A stretch of DNA of 64,000 bases from Kurthia populi (GCF_042686175.1 NZ_JBHUOR010000008.1:121812-185811), one strand, 5' to 3'. Counted from the stretch's first letter, positions 45,258-53,594 are shown. A program made the numbers and translations. The notes: generated by a model not told the origin, from the sequence alone.

Positions 45258-46373
45258 CTAATATGGCATACGAATTAAAATTTCCGTACCCTTTCCTATA
45301 TCACTTACCCAATCAATCGTGCCACCTAATGACGTTGTACGGTCACGCATGCTTTGAAGTCCTAATGATGGTAGCTGGACACGGTCTGGTAATTGGAAGC
45401 CACGTCCCTCATCTTTAATAACGAGTAAAACATCCGTTGACGTCAGCGTAATATAAAGCTCCGCCTCCTTCACACCCGAATGCTTACGGACATTATTCAG
45501 CGCTTCTTGTGCTAAACGGAATAATGCCTCTTCTACTTTAGATGGCAACTGCACAACACCTGTGACATTCACTTTCAATTGAATCCCTAGCATATCTGCA
45601 TAGCCTTTAATAGCTTCCAAAATACCACTCTCTAAACCTTTTGGGCGTAGTTGCCAAATGAGTGCACGCATTTCTGTTAAGGCCTCTTGTGTTAAATCCT
45701 GAATTTCTTTAAATGTTTCTTTCACCATCGGCTCGTCACTCATCTCAACGCCTGCACGTGATGTCAGTGTCACCGAGAATAGTAGCTGATTGACCGAGTC
45801 ATGTAAGTCACGCGCTAAACGGTTACGTTCTTGCACTAATGCCATTTCCTGCTCCTGCTTCGTCAGCATAATCCGTTTAATCGATGAACCAATTTGAAAG
45901 GCCACAGATTCAAGTAATGCTAAATCATCATCTGAGAAGCTTACCGTATTAGGCGATGCTACATTAAGTAAGCCAAAGCGTTCATGTCCTGACTGCAGTG
46001 GTACGGTTGCATGATGCGTAATGTCCGCATTATCGCCTACATCTGCTGCATTGGCACTTTCGATTCGTTGACATTCGATAATATTTGACGCTTTCTCCAG
46101 TTCATTATTACGAAATTTCGATAAGCACCAGCAGCCGCCCTTACATAAGTAACGACAATTATCATGCGCTAATGCTTCTGGTAAATTTTCATGTGCAATC
46201 ATCTCATGTTTTCCGCGGCCATTAATAAAGAAAATCCATCCTGTTTCAAAGCGTGTACCTGCTAATAATTTACGCAGCGCGCCTTGTAGCATCGGCTGTA
46301 ATTCGGTTTCTTCGTTTAATAGCTCTGCAATTTCTTTTAATAAGCTAATATTTGAATGATCTGTCGGCTGCAT
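45258..46373 (-). CDS. yhcY: GAF-domain sensor histidine kinase (YhcY-like) with cysteine cluster
   Basis: 371 aa, no membrane segment. GAF domain (about 20-170), HisKA_3 dimerisation domain with phospho-histidine in RNRLARDLHDSVNQLLFSV near residue 195, and HATPase_c with N box EALNNVRKHSG and G box DEGRGF. The GAF domain holds C73, C77, C81, C83 and C101 (CRYLCKGGCWC), suggesting a metal or redox centre. Cytoplasmic sensing is implied. Paired with YhcZ. Confidence 0.9.
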   Translation of the reverse strand: MQPTDHSNISLLKEIAELLNEETELQPMLQGALRKLLAGTRFETGWIFFINGRGKHEMIAHENLPEALAHDNCRYLCKGGCWCLSKFRNNELEKASNIIECQRIESANAADVGDNADITHHATVPLQSGHERFGLLNVASPNTVSFSDDDLALLESVAFQIGSSIKRIMLTKQEQEMALVQERNRLARDLHDSVNQLLFSVTLTSRAGVEMSDEPMVKETFKEIQDLTQEALTEMRALIWQLRPKGLESGILEAIKGYADMLGIQLKVNVTGVVQLPSKVEEALFRLAQEALNNVRKHSGVKEAELYITLTSTDVLLVIKDEGRGFQLPDRVQLPSLGLQSMRDRTTSLGGTIDWVSDIGKGTEILIRMPY

Positions 46374-46457
46374 AAAATGCCCCCTAATCGTTTACTTACT
46401 TCTATTGTACCGTTTATTGCGAGTAGTTTGTATCACGAGTCCCTCATACTTTTGAAT

Positions 46458-46492
46458 GAAAAAAGAACCGCACACGAGGTACGGTTCTTTTT
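46458..46492 (-). terminator. Terminator after yhcX
   Basis: AAAGAACCGTAC...GTGCGGTTCTTT stem on the minus strand with T6; separates yhcX from yhcYZ. Confidence 0.8.
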
Positions 46493-46500
46493 AGTACAAC

Positions 46501-48048
46501 TTAATCTTCTTTTGTATAGTGTAATGAATACACATCATGGCGACGGTCTTTTAAGTGCGCTACTGTACCATCTTGGCGTTTACGACGTAGAATTTCTAAA
46601 TCGACATCGCCGATTAACACCATTTCTAAGTTTGGACTTGTTTCACCGACAATACCATCGCGAGCAAATTCAAAGTCAGAAGGTGCAAAAATCCCTGACT
46701 GCGCATATTGAATATCCATATTTTCTGTTTGTGGTAAGTTGCCGACTGTTCCGGCAATGACTGTATAAATTTGGTTTTCAATGGCGCGTGCCTGTGCGCA
46801 ATAACGTACACGTAAATAGCCTTGGCGATCATCTGTACAGAATGGTGTGAAAATAATATTTGCACCTTTATCGGTTGCGATACGTGCCATTTCTGGAAAC
46901 TCAATATCGTAACAAATTTGGATGGCGATTTTACCGCAGTCTGTATCAAAGACACGGACTTTATCGCCACTTGAAATCCCCCACCATTTACGTTCATTTG
47001 GTGTGATATGCACTTTATATTGCTTTTCAATTGTGCCATCACGGCGGAATAAGTAGGCGATATTGTAAATTTCATCGTCTTCCTCTTTAACGAAGTGAGA
47101 GCCGCCGATGATATTGACATTGTAGCGAATCGCTAAGTTTGTAAATAGCTCTAAATATTGCTCCGTATATTCCGTTAGGCGGCGCACGGCTAAGCTTGGC
47201 GATTTTTCGTTCATAAAGCTCATTAATTGGGTCGTGAAAATCTCTGGGAATACGACAAAGTCCGAGCTTGCATCACTGGCTACATCAACGAAATATTCAC
47301 ATTGGTGTGCAAATTCTTCAAAGCTTGAAATTTTACGCATCATATATTGGACAGCACAAATACGTACTGGGTAGCTCGTTTTATAGTGACGTTTTGTACG
47401 TGGTAAATAATCAACATTATTCCACTCCATCAATGTCGCGTATTTTGCAGAAGCCACATCATCTGGTAAATAGTTTGGATTTACACGCATTAGTGTAAAT
47501 CCATTTTTAATTTGGAATGTTAATACTGGATCATATACTTTATGACGAGATACGGCATCCACATATTCGCGTGGTGTCATTTCATCGATATGCTTATGGT
47601 AGTTTGGAATACGGCCACCAATAATTATTGATTTCAAGTTATGCTCACGCGCTAAATCTTTTCGCGCGTCATATAAACGTTGACCAATTTTCATACGGCG
47701 GTAGGCTGGGTCTACCATTACCTCGATACCGTATAAATTATAGCCGTTTGGATTGTGGTTTGTAATATAGCCATCATTTGTTAAATCTGACCAGGTAGCG
47801 CGGTCATCATATTCATCAAAGTTAATAATTAAGCTTGAGCATGATGCAATGACTTTACCGTCTAATTCTGCGACGATTTGGCCTTCTGGGAAAATATCTA
47901 AATGGCTATTTAAATGTGATAGTTCCCACGGGTCCATTCCTGGAAAAGATTTGCGTTGGATTTCTAAAATTTCATCAAAGTCTGTACGCTGCATTTTGCG
48001 AATGACTAGGTTTTTTTCAAATTGTGATACGTCTAATTGTTCTGACAT
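46501..48048 (-). CDS. yhcX: GNAT acetyltransferase-nitrilase fusion YhcX
   Basis: 515 aa, same architecture and size as B. subtilis YhcX (513 aa). An N-terminal GNAT domain (about 10-200; GIEVMVDPAYRRMKIGQRLYD is the acetyl-CoA loop region) is joined to a carbon-nitrogen hydrolase domain (about 225-500). Catalytic glutamate lies in VVFPEIFTTQ, lysine in YKVHITPNE and cysteine in IQICYDIEFPE. B. subtilis YhcX has been linked to auxin-type amide chemistry, but the native substrate is unknown. Lies upstream of, but terminator-separated from, yhcYZ. Confidence 0.92.
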   Translation of the reverse strand: MSEQLDVSQFEKNLVIRKMQRTDFDEILEIQRKSFPGMDPWELSHLNSHLDIFPEGQIVAELDGKVIASCSSLIINFDEYDDRATWSDLTNDGYITNHNPNGYNLYGIEVMVDPAYRRMKIGQRLYDARKDLAREHNLKSIIIGGRIPNYHKHIDEMTPREYVDAVSRHKVYDPVLTFQIKNGFTLMRVNPNYLPDDVASAKYATLMEWNNVDYLPRTKRHYKTSYPVRICAVQYMMRKISSFEEFAHQCEYFVDVASDASSDFVVFPEIFTTQLMSFMNEKSPSLAVRRLTEYTEQYLELFTNLAIRYNVNIIGGSHFVKEEDDEIYNIAYLFRRDGTIEKQYKVHITPNERKWWGISSGDKVRVFDTDCGKIAIQICYDIEFPEMARIATDKGANIIFTPFCTDDRQGYLRVRYCAQARAIENQIYTVIAGTVGNLPQTENMDIQYAQSGIFAPSDFEFARDGIVGETSPNLEMVLIGDVDLEILRRKRQDGTVAHLKDRRHDVYSLHYTKED

Positions 48049-48180
48049 GGTTAGTCCCCTTTCATAATCAAGGCGTACCCTTATTCTACTACTCTAAAAC
48101 AAAAGGGAAAAATTATTTTACTTATGACGCTAATCCCACTATAATCGAGTAAGAAATAGACTAAAATTAGGAGAATTTTC

Positions 48181-48609
48181 ATGCAACGAAAACTCGAAAA
48201 TGCACTACTATTTATGTGGACCGTTTCACTAGTTGCGACGCTCGGTTCACTGTACTTTTCTGAGGTGCAACTATATGAGCCTTGTAAATTTTGTTGGTTC
48301 CAACGAATTTTTATGTATCCACTTGTACTAATTTTGGGTATCGCATACATACAACGCAATGTAAAAATTGCGACCACAAGCGCAATTTTTTCCGTAATCG
48401 GTGTCTGTATTGCGCTCTATCACTATGGTATACAAAAGATTCCATACTTACAGGATAATGCCGCTTCTTGCGGACTTGTCCCTTGCACTGGTCAATATAT
48501 TAACTGGCTTGGCTTCATTACGATTCCATTCCTATCGTTAACCGCTTTTATTTTAATTGCGGTTACAAGTTTTTACATGTTAAAACAACTGAAAAAAGGA
48601 GCACACTAA
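48181..48609 (+). CDS. bdbC: Disulfide bond formation protein BdbC/DsbB family
   Basis: 142-aa four-helix membrane oxidoreductase. First cysteine pair CKFCWFQR near residue 39; second CGLVPCTGQYINW near residue 97, both on the outer face as in DsbB. It reoxidises an extracytoplasmic thiol partner using quinone. Followed 3 bases later by a thioredoxin-like gene, its likely partner. AGGAG precedes the ATG. Confidence 0.92.
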   Translation: MQRKLENALLFMWTVSLVATLGSLYFSEVQLYEPCKFCWFQRIFMYPLVLILGIAYIQRNVKIATTSAIFSVIGVCIALYHYGIQKIPYLQDNAASCGLVPCTGQYINWLGFITIPFLSLTAFILIAVTSFYMLKQLKKGAH

Positions 48610-48612
48610 CTC

Positions 48613-49185
48613 ATGGCGAAAAAAACAACCGCACAGAAAAAAGACAATCGCCTAACGCTTTTATTAATCATCGCAATTGTTGTTGTACTTGGTTTTACAG
48701 CGATTTACTTCATTAACAAATCGCAAAACGAAGCAAAAATTGAAAATTCAACGAGTGCCGCTAACCAAACAACTGGCGAAAAAGCAACAGGTGATACCGA
48801 TACACATGGCTTATATGGTGACTACAAACCGAAAACACAAGCAACAATCGATCAATTAGACGATAAAAATTATCAAAACATCATCTTGCCGGATGATTTA
48901 AAGAAACGAATCGATGCGGGGAAAGAAACATTCGCATACTTCTTCAGCCCAACTTGCTCTCACTGCGTGGCAACAACACCAATCCTAATGCCTGCAGCGG
49001 ATAAAGCGGATGTGCATATTTATCAATACAATGTTTTAGAGTTTGAAGAAGGCTGGACAGACTACGCGATCAATGCCACACCAACACTTGTCTACTTTAA
49101 AGACGGCAAAGAAGTTGGACGTGTCATCGGCGAACAAACAGCTGAAGGTTTCACTGAATTTTTCAAAACAATGGAAAATTCATAA
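48613..49185 (+). CDS. Membrane-anchored thioredoxin-like protein
   Basis: 190 aa: short basic N-terminus, membrane anchor (about residues 14-35, LTLLLIIAIVVVLGFTAIYF), flexible linker, then a thioredoxin fold with active site FSPTCSHCVATTP and cis-proline region NATPTLVYF. CSHC differs from the CGPC of thioredoxin and the CxxC of typical BdbD, so it could be a BdbD-like oxidant or an isomerase/reductase. Coupling to bdbC by a 3-base gap favours an oxidising pair. AAAAGGAG is the ribosome site. Confidence 0.85.
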   Translation: MAKKTTAQKKDNRLTLLLIIAIVVVLGFTAIYFINKSQNEAKIENSTSAANQTTGEKATGDTDTHGLYGDYKPKTQATIDQLDDKNYQNIILPDDLKKRIDAGKETFAYFFSPTCSHCVATTPILMPAADKADVHIYQYNVLEFEEGWTDYAINATPTLVYFKDGKEVGRVIGEQTAEGFTEFFKTMENS

Positions 49186-49193
49186 AAATAAAC

Positions 49194-49560
49194 TGACCTA
49201 AAAAGAAAAGGACACTTTCAATGAGAAAAATCGTTGGAGGTGTTTTTTTGTTGAGCAAAAACACGCGTATTCACACGGAACAAAATTGAAAGCCATTAAG
49301 ATAAAGCGGGCAACCATACCAGTGAACGAAATGATAGCTGTGTATCGAATTAAAGACTTATCAATGTATGAAGTGGGAAAGAGAAAGGCATCCTTTAAAG
49401 TAGTATCTTAGTGAACAGCCAAAGAACAAAGCGTTACCATGAACATGTCTAATAAAAGAACGTCAGTGAAAAAGGCTATCTTGATTATTTTTGAGAACAA
49501 CAAATGATGTTGTCATTCAAATCGTTCAATAATAGCTCAACGACTATACTCGAATTTCGG
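49194..49560 (+). mobile_element. Decayed IS3-like insertion sequence remnant
   Basis: TGACCTAAAAAGAAAAGGAC at 49194 resembles an IS3-type terminus, followed by a degenerate hairpin and the start of an orfA-like frame (see pseudogene). No orfB, no right end and no target duplication are visible, so only a fragment survives. The boundaries are approximate. Confidence 0.45.
49251..49450 (+). pseudogene. IS3-type transposase orfA remnant, frameshifted
   Basis: From TTG at 49251, restoring one missing base in an A run gives MSKKHAYSHGTKLKAIK, typical of helix-turn-helix orfA proteins. It continues in frame with VYRIKDLSMYEVGKRKA to a TAG, after which a further frame shift yields an EQPKNKALP piece. 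At least two frameshifts and several stops make it non-functional. Confidence 0.5.
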
Positions 49561-49604
49561 TAAAATCAAATCCTAGTTGCATACAAAAAAAGATGGTGAA
49601 AAAA

Positions 49605-49710
49605 GAATTTGACGGCGACTCCTAGGAGAATAGCATGAGCGAAAGACCCCACAGTGAGCTTGCGAACGAGGAGGCTTCCGCCATGCTAAAGGAAAGCGTC
49701 CGTCAAATTC
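49605..49710. repeat. Structured 106-bp repeat element
   Basis: Outer arms GAATTTGACGG (49605-49615) and CCGTCAAATTC (49700-49710) are perfect complements; inside, TAGCATG (49631-49637) pairs with CATGCTA (49682-49688). The core AGCGAAAGACCCC...GAGGAGGCTTCCGCC, and the GGAAAGCG near the end, recall a dispersed GC-richer repeat common in Bacillaceae intergenic regions. GC content is clearly above the neighbourhood. Confidence 0.6.
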
Positions 49711-49845
49711 AATTGAAGGAACATGTCTTTTTCTTTATCTCATTTTCTAGCGTGATTTCTTCTTTTTCTGTTGCAAGCCGCTAATTGAATAGAGCTAGGA
49801 GTCCCTGTCTCTTTTTTGTTATACTAAACGAATTGGAGGGATTGG

Positions 49846-50523
49846 ATGATTGGAACGATTTTTAACTGTTTGACGATTATTGTCGGAAGTTTAATAGGAA
49901 GTTTTCTGAAAAAAGGTATCAAGGAACGCTATCAGGAGATTTTGATGCAGGCAATGGGCTTTGCGGCAGTGGCACTCGGTATTAATGCGATTGTACAGTA
50001 TATGCCAAAGAGCGATTTTCCTGTACTATTTATCGTAAGCCTCGCAATCGGTGGACTCATTGGCGAAATGATTGATATTGAAACACAGTTTAATAAGCTT
50101 GTCGGTAAATTTTCAAAAAGTGATTTAGCGAAGGGGTTATCAACCGCCATTTTACTGTTTTGCATTGGAACCTTATCGATTTTAGGACCGATTAATAGCG
50201 CACTTCATGGTGACTATACATATTTATTTACGAATGCTATTTTAGATTTTGTAACATCGATTGTTTTGGCCTCTACATTTGGTATTGGCATTGCCTTTGC
50301 GGCAGTTGTACTATTTGTATGGCAAGGCTCATTTTATTTATTAGCTATTTATTTAAACGATTTCATGTCAGCACATTTACTGACGGAGATTTCAATTATT
50401 GGCGGAATTTTGATTTTAGCTTCTGGCCTTAGTATTCTCGGCATTAAAAGTTTTAAATCGCTCAATATGCTTCCTGCCCTACTCGTACCGCCCTTATTTT
50501 TTATTATCACGCATTTTTTCTAA
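49846..50523 (+). CDS. DUF554 membrane protein
   Basis: 225-aa protein with about seven hydrophobic segments, beginning MIGTIFNCLTIIVGSLIGSF and containing GGLIGEMIDIE and FCIGTLSILGPI, the pattern of the YqgA/YdfK (DUF554) transporter-like family. GGAGGG lies 5-6 bases before the ATG. No substrate is known. Single-gene transcript between the repeat region and a terminator. Confidence 0.85.
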   Translation: MIGTIFNCLTIIVGSLIGSFLKKGIKERYQEILMQAMGFAAVALGINAIVQYMPKSDFPVLFIVSLAIGGLIGEMIDIETQFNKLVGKFSKSDLAKGLSTAILLFCIGTLSILGPINSALHGDYTYLFTNAILDFVTSIVLASTFGIGIAFAAVVLFVWQGSFYLLAIYLNDFMSAHLLTEISIIGGILILASGLSILGIKSFKSLNMLPALLVPPLFFIITHFF

Positions 50524-50529
50524 TCTATA

Positions 50530-50568
50530 CAAAAAACACTTCCGCCTAACTCATGGAAGTGTTTTTTC
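50530..50568. terminator. Bidirectional terminator
   Basis: AAAAAACACTTCC/GGAAGTGTTTTTT stem with an 11-base loop, between the convergent DUF554 and aldo/keto reductase genes. Confidence 0.85.
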
Positions 50569-50569
50569 G

Positions 50570-51418
50570 TTAACGATTGTATTTTGGGTCATCGTATGGG
50601 AATAAATCTGGATGATTCCCTGTACGCTCATCTTTATTAAGTGAATCCATTAATGCCATATCTTCTTTAGTTAATTCAAAATCAAATACCTCCGCGTTGG
50701 CACGAATGCGACTTGGTGTCACCGATTTTGGAATGATCAGTGTGTCATTTTGTAGATGCCAGCGAATCACAATTTGCGCCGCTGATTTATTGTAGCGCGC
50801 TGCTATGTTTAAAATCGTTGGATCCTGTAGTGCCCGCCCGCGACCAAGTGGCGACCATGCTGTCACTGCAATTTGATGCTCGGCGCAAAATTGCTGTAAT
50901 GCTTTTTGTGATAAGTATGGATGGCATTCGATTTGATTGACCATGGGCTGTACATTCGCTTGCGCAAATAATGCCTCCAAATTATGTGCCTCATGATTTG
51001 ATACCCCTGTTGCACGAATAAGCTTTTCATCATATAAACGCTCAATCGCACGATATGTGTCCTTATACGTGTCCGGCTTTGGCCAATGGGTTAAATATAA
51101 ATCCATATAATCCATATTTAAATTTTTCAACGATACTTCAAATGCACGCAGCGTTTCATCGTATCCCTGGTCATTGTTCCAAACCTTTGATGTAATAAAA
51201 ATTTTGTCACGTGCCACACCGGATTGACGTACAGCCTCGCCAACTTCAACCTCATTATCATAAAATGAAGCCGTATCAATTGCGCGATATCCTGCCTGAA
51301 GCGCCGTTACCATCGCCTCGATTGCCTCGTCCTTATCGGTCATTTTATAGACACCTAGACCAAAACGCGGCATATCGACGCCATTTACTAATGTTTTTGT
51401 TGAATCAATTGTGAACAT
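50570..51418 (-). CDS. Aldo/keto reductase
   Basis: 282-aa NADPH-dependent oxidoreductase of the AKR5-like group. Catalytic tetrad: aspartate and tyrosine in DTASFYDNE, lysine in ITSKVWNNDQG, histidine in YLTHWPKPD. The C-terminal cofactor loop is IPKSVTPSRI. ATG at 51418 has AAGGAG 8 bases upstream; three codons of extra open frame before it overlap that site. Relatives reduce glyoxal or diketogluconate; the substrate here is unknown. Confidence 0.9.
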   Translation of the reverse strand: MFTIDSTKTLVNGVDMPRFGLGVYKMTDKDEAIEAMVTALQAGYRAIDTASFYDNEVEVGEAVRQSGVARDKIFITSKVWNNDQGYDETLRAFEVSLKNLNMDYMDLYLTHWPKPDTYKDTYRAIERLYDEKLIRATGVSNHEAHNLEALFAQANVQPMVNQIECHPYLSQKALQQFCAEHQIAVTAWSPLGRGRALQDPTILNIAARYNKSAAQIVIRWHLQNDTLIIPKSVTPSRIRANAEVFDFELTKEDMALMDSLNKDERTGNHPDLFPYDDPKYNR

Positions 51419-51504
51419 TTCCATCACTCCTTTTTTTTATTATAGCGAATCCTTCTAATTACTTGCGAATTATTGCCTGAAAACTTAAATTACAATTAAA
51501 CCCA

Positions 51505-51533
51505 TTGCTTTTTACGTCATAAACGAATATTAT
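51505..51533 (+). promoter_or_regulatory. Putative promoter of the purine permease gene
   Basis: TTGCTT (51505-51510), 17-base spacer, TATTAT (51528-51533). The first PurBox-like site overlaps the -10. Confidence 0.5.
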
Positions 51534-51562
51534 TATATTTGGCTTTTTTAATGTTCGTATTT
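51519..51562 (+). promoter_or_regulatory. PurR-like double operator
   Basis: ATAAACGAATATT (51519-51531) matches the B. subtilis PurBox AWWWCCGAACWWT at 11 of 13. The inverted copy AATGTTCGTATTT (51550-51562) reads AAATACGAACATT and matches at 12 of 13. The boxes are inverted and separated by 18 bases, close to the 16-17 usual for PurR. Confidence 0.55.
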
Positions 51563-51578
51563 AGAAAGGAAGTTTCCC

Positions 51579-52883
51579 TTGTTCCAATTAGAAAAAAATA
51601 ACACAACAGTTAAGCGTGAAGTCTTTGCAGGGATTACAACATTCTTAACAATGGTATATATCATCATCATTAACCCAGCGATTTTAGCACAAGCTGGCGT
51701 TCCAAGTGATCAAGTATTTATTGCAACAATTATTTCAACTGTTATCGGTACATTATGGATGGGGCTTGTTGCCAACTATCCAATCGCAATCGCACCAGGT
51801 ATGGGGTTAAATGCCTTCTTTACATTCTCTGTCGTGCTTGCATCAAAAGGCGAAATCAGCTATATGACGGCATTCGCTTCTGTCTTTGTAGCCGGTATTA
51901 TTTTCGTTATTCTTTCATTAACACCGTTCCGTGAAAAATTAATCGATGCTATTCCAAACAACTTAAAATATTCAATTACAGCAGGTATCGGTTTATTTAT
52001 CGCATTCTTAGGTCTTCGCTCTGCAGGCGTTATTATCGCAAGTAAAGACACGAACCTACTTACATTAGGTGACTTAACATCTCCTAGCGTCTTATTAACA
52101 TTCTTTGGCTTATTATTTACCGTTATTTTAATGGTACGCCGTGTGCCGGGCGCGATTTTCGTCGGTATGCTCGTAACAGGTATTATCGCGTACTTCACAG
52201 GTATGTTACACATGCCAGAGAAAATTATTGCAGCACCACATTTACCAGAAGGTATTTTAATGTGGAACCCAATTGAAGTATTTGGTGAAATTATCGAATA
52301 CAGCCTATATGGTGTTGTATTCTCATTCATCTTAGTTACATTATTTGATACAACAGGTACAATGGTCGGTGTCGCAAAACAAGCTGGCTTATTAAAAGAA
52401 GATGGCAAGTTGCCTCGTGCGCGTAAAGCATTATTAGGTGACTCAATCGCTACAACAGTTGGTGCAATGTTTGGTACAAGCCCAAATGCTGCGTTCGTTG
52501 AATCTTCTGCTGGTGTTGCTGCTGGTGGCCGTACGGGTCTTACAGCTGTAACCGTTGCTGTTTTATTCATCGTTGCCTCACTCTTCGGTCCATTAGTAGG
52601 TGCTGTTTCAGACGTTGCTGCTATTACGTCTCCTGTATTAGTTATCGTTGGTGCGTTAATGATTAGCTCAATTAAAGATGTTGACTGGTCATCAATGGAC
52701 GAAACATTACCAGTATTCCTAGTAATGTTAATCATGCCTTTAACATCTAGTATTTCTACAGGTATCGCATTTGGTTTCATTGCCTACCCAATCTTAAAAA
52801 TCGCAAAAGGTGAATGGAAAAAAGTTCACCCACTACTTTACTTATTCGCTATATTATTCATTGTCCAATTAGTATTTTTATAA
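51579..52883 (+). CDS. NCS2 guanine/hypoxanthine permease (PbuG/PbuO type)
   Basis: 434-aa nucleobase transporter with about 12-14 membrane segments, beginning with KREVFAGITTFLTMVYIIIINP. Motifs of the AzgA-like group: GMGLNAFFTFSVV near residue 70, FDTTGTMVGVAKQAGLL near residue 265, and GTSPNAAFVESSAGVAAGGRTG. TTG start at 51579 with AAAGGAAG upstream. The PurR-like operator supports a purine substrate. No purine riboswitch is present. Whether it is PbuG-like or PbuO-like cannot be told. Confidence 0.9.
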   Translation: MFQLEKNNTTVKREVFAGITTFLTMVYIIIINPAILAQAGVPSDQVFIATIISTVIGTLWMGLVANYPIAIAPGMGLNAFFTFSVVLASKGEISYMTAFASVFVAGIIFVILSLTPFREKLIDAIPNNLKYSITAGIGLFIAFLGLRSAGVIIASKDTNLLTLGDLTSPSVLLTFFGLLFTVILMVRRVPGAIFVGMLVTGIIAYFTGMLHMPEKIIAAPHLPEGILMWNPIEVFGEIIEYSLYGVVFSFILVTLFDTTGTMVGVAKQAGLLKEDGKLPRARKALLGDSIATTVGAMFGTSPNAAFVESSAGVAAGGRTGLTAVTVAVLFIVASLFGPLVGAVSDVAAITSPVLVIVGALMISSIKDVDWSSMDETLPVFLVMLIMPLTSSISTGIAFGFIAYPILKIAKGEWKKVHPLLYLFAILFIVQLVFL

Positions 52884-52896
52884 GATATTAAACATT

Positions 52897-52939
52897 TAAA
52901 GAAGGATTCCTATTACAAAAACAGGAATCCTTCTTTTTT
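52897..52939 (+). terminator. Terminator after the purine permease gene
   Basis: AAAGAAGGATTCCT/AGGAATCCTTCTTT stem with an 11-base loop and T6. Confidence 0.88.
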
Positions 52940-52971
52940 ATGGTAATATGGAAAATAAAGGAGGTGTAGTA

Positions 52972-53373
52972 ATGAAGAAAATTATACTGTTACTAGCGGT
53001 CATTTTAATTGCGGCTATTGCCTATAGCGTGTTTATGCCAAAAACCATCTCCTTTGAAAAAGATATTTTATCAGATATCAATTTTTCAAAAGTGAAGGTC
53101 TCTCATGTGCTAACAAATGACGATAAAATCAATACGGTATCTACAAAGCAGTCGGATACCATTCTTACGCTCTTAAAAATGGTAGAAGCAAAGAAAGTAT
53201 TACGCAACCCGGATGTAACATCTGGTACATCCTTTAAACTTGGTGGCTCTGGTGGCTCTGAATTAGTTACTGTTTATAAAGAGGGCTACCTTAGTATTGG
53301 CAGTGACCCTGATACATATTATGAAATTGACCAAACGACTTGTGAGGCTTTAATCACCGCACTTAAACCATAA
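52972..53373 (+). CDS. Hypothetical membrane-anchored protein
   Basis: 133-aa protein starting MKKIILLLAVILIAAIAYSV, a single N-terminal hydrophobic helix without lipobox, so either an uncleaved anchor or a signal peptide. The rest is a small extracytoplasmic domain with FKLGGSGGSELVTVYKEGYL and TYYEIDQTTCEAL. AAAGGAGGTG lies 6 bases before the ATG at 52972, preferred to the frame start at 52948. Not recognised; function unknown. Confidence 0.75.
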   Translation: MKKIILLLAVILIAAIAYSVFMPKTISFEKDILSDINFSKVKVSHVLTNDDKINTVSTKQSDTILTLLKMVEAKKVLRNPDVTSGTSFKLGGSGGSELVTVYKEGYLSIGSDPDTYYEIDQTTCEALITALKP

Positions 53374-53410
53374 AAAAAGGAGGCACCCATATCCGGGCGT
53401 CTCCCTTTTT
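53372..53410. terminator. Bidirectional terminator
   Basis: AAAAGGAGGCACCC/GGGCGTCTCCCTTTT stem, A7 on the left and T5 on the right, shared by the two flanking convergent genes. Confidence 0.75.
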
Positions 53411-53543
53411 ATTGTGCAGGATCTTGCTGCAAGCCTTCCTCGCGTGCTTCCTCCGCCTGCTCACTCACCTGTTCCATTTGTTTTCCTAGTTCTTCAACTT
53501 CTTCCATGTCATTCGCCATATTGCCACTTTCACGCTCTTTCAT
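53409..53543 (-). CDS. Small acidic hypothetical protein, 44 aa
   Basis: ATG at 53543 after GAGGGGG (8-base gap), 44 codons, TAA within the terminator. The peptide is MKERESGNMANDMEEVEELG followed by a glutamate/glutamine-rich stretch ending GLQQDPAQ. Strongly charged with heptad-like spacing, so probably one long helix or coiled coil. Good ribosome site plus adjacent terminator support expression. No family recognised. Confidence 0.65.
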   Translation of the reverse strand: MKERESGNMANDMEEVEELGKQMEQVSEQAEEAREEGLQQDPAQ

Positions 53544-53594
53544 GCGACATTCCCCCTCAAACGTATTTACTTATCTATACCCATTTCAAGTATA

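Noticed and set aside
51428..51578. Purine riboswitch before the permease gene
   Set aside because: None of the conserved purine-aptamer sequence (for example the TATAATCCTAATGATATGG-like entry) is present; a protein operator explains the region better.
51860..52780. 306-codon open frame on the strand opposite the purine permease gene
   Set aside because: Low-complexity product rich in Asn, Thr, Pro and Ile with no ribosome site; it is the mirror of a long membrane-protein gene with codon bias. The same applies to 38618-39217, 7384-7920 and 16634-17176.
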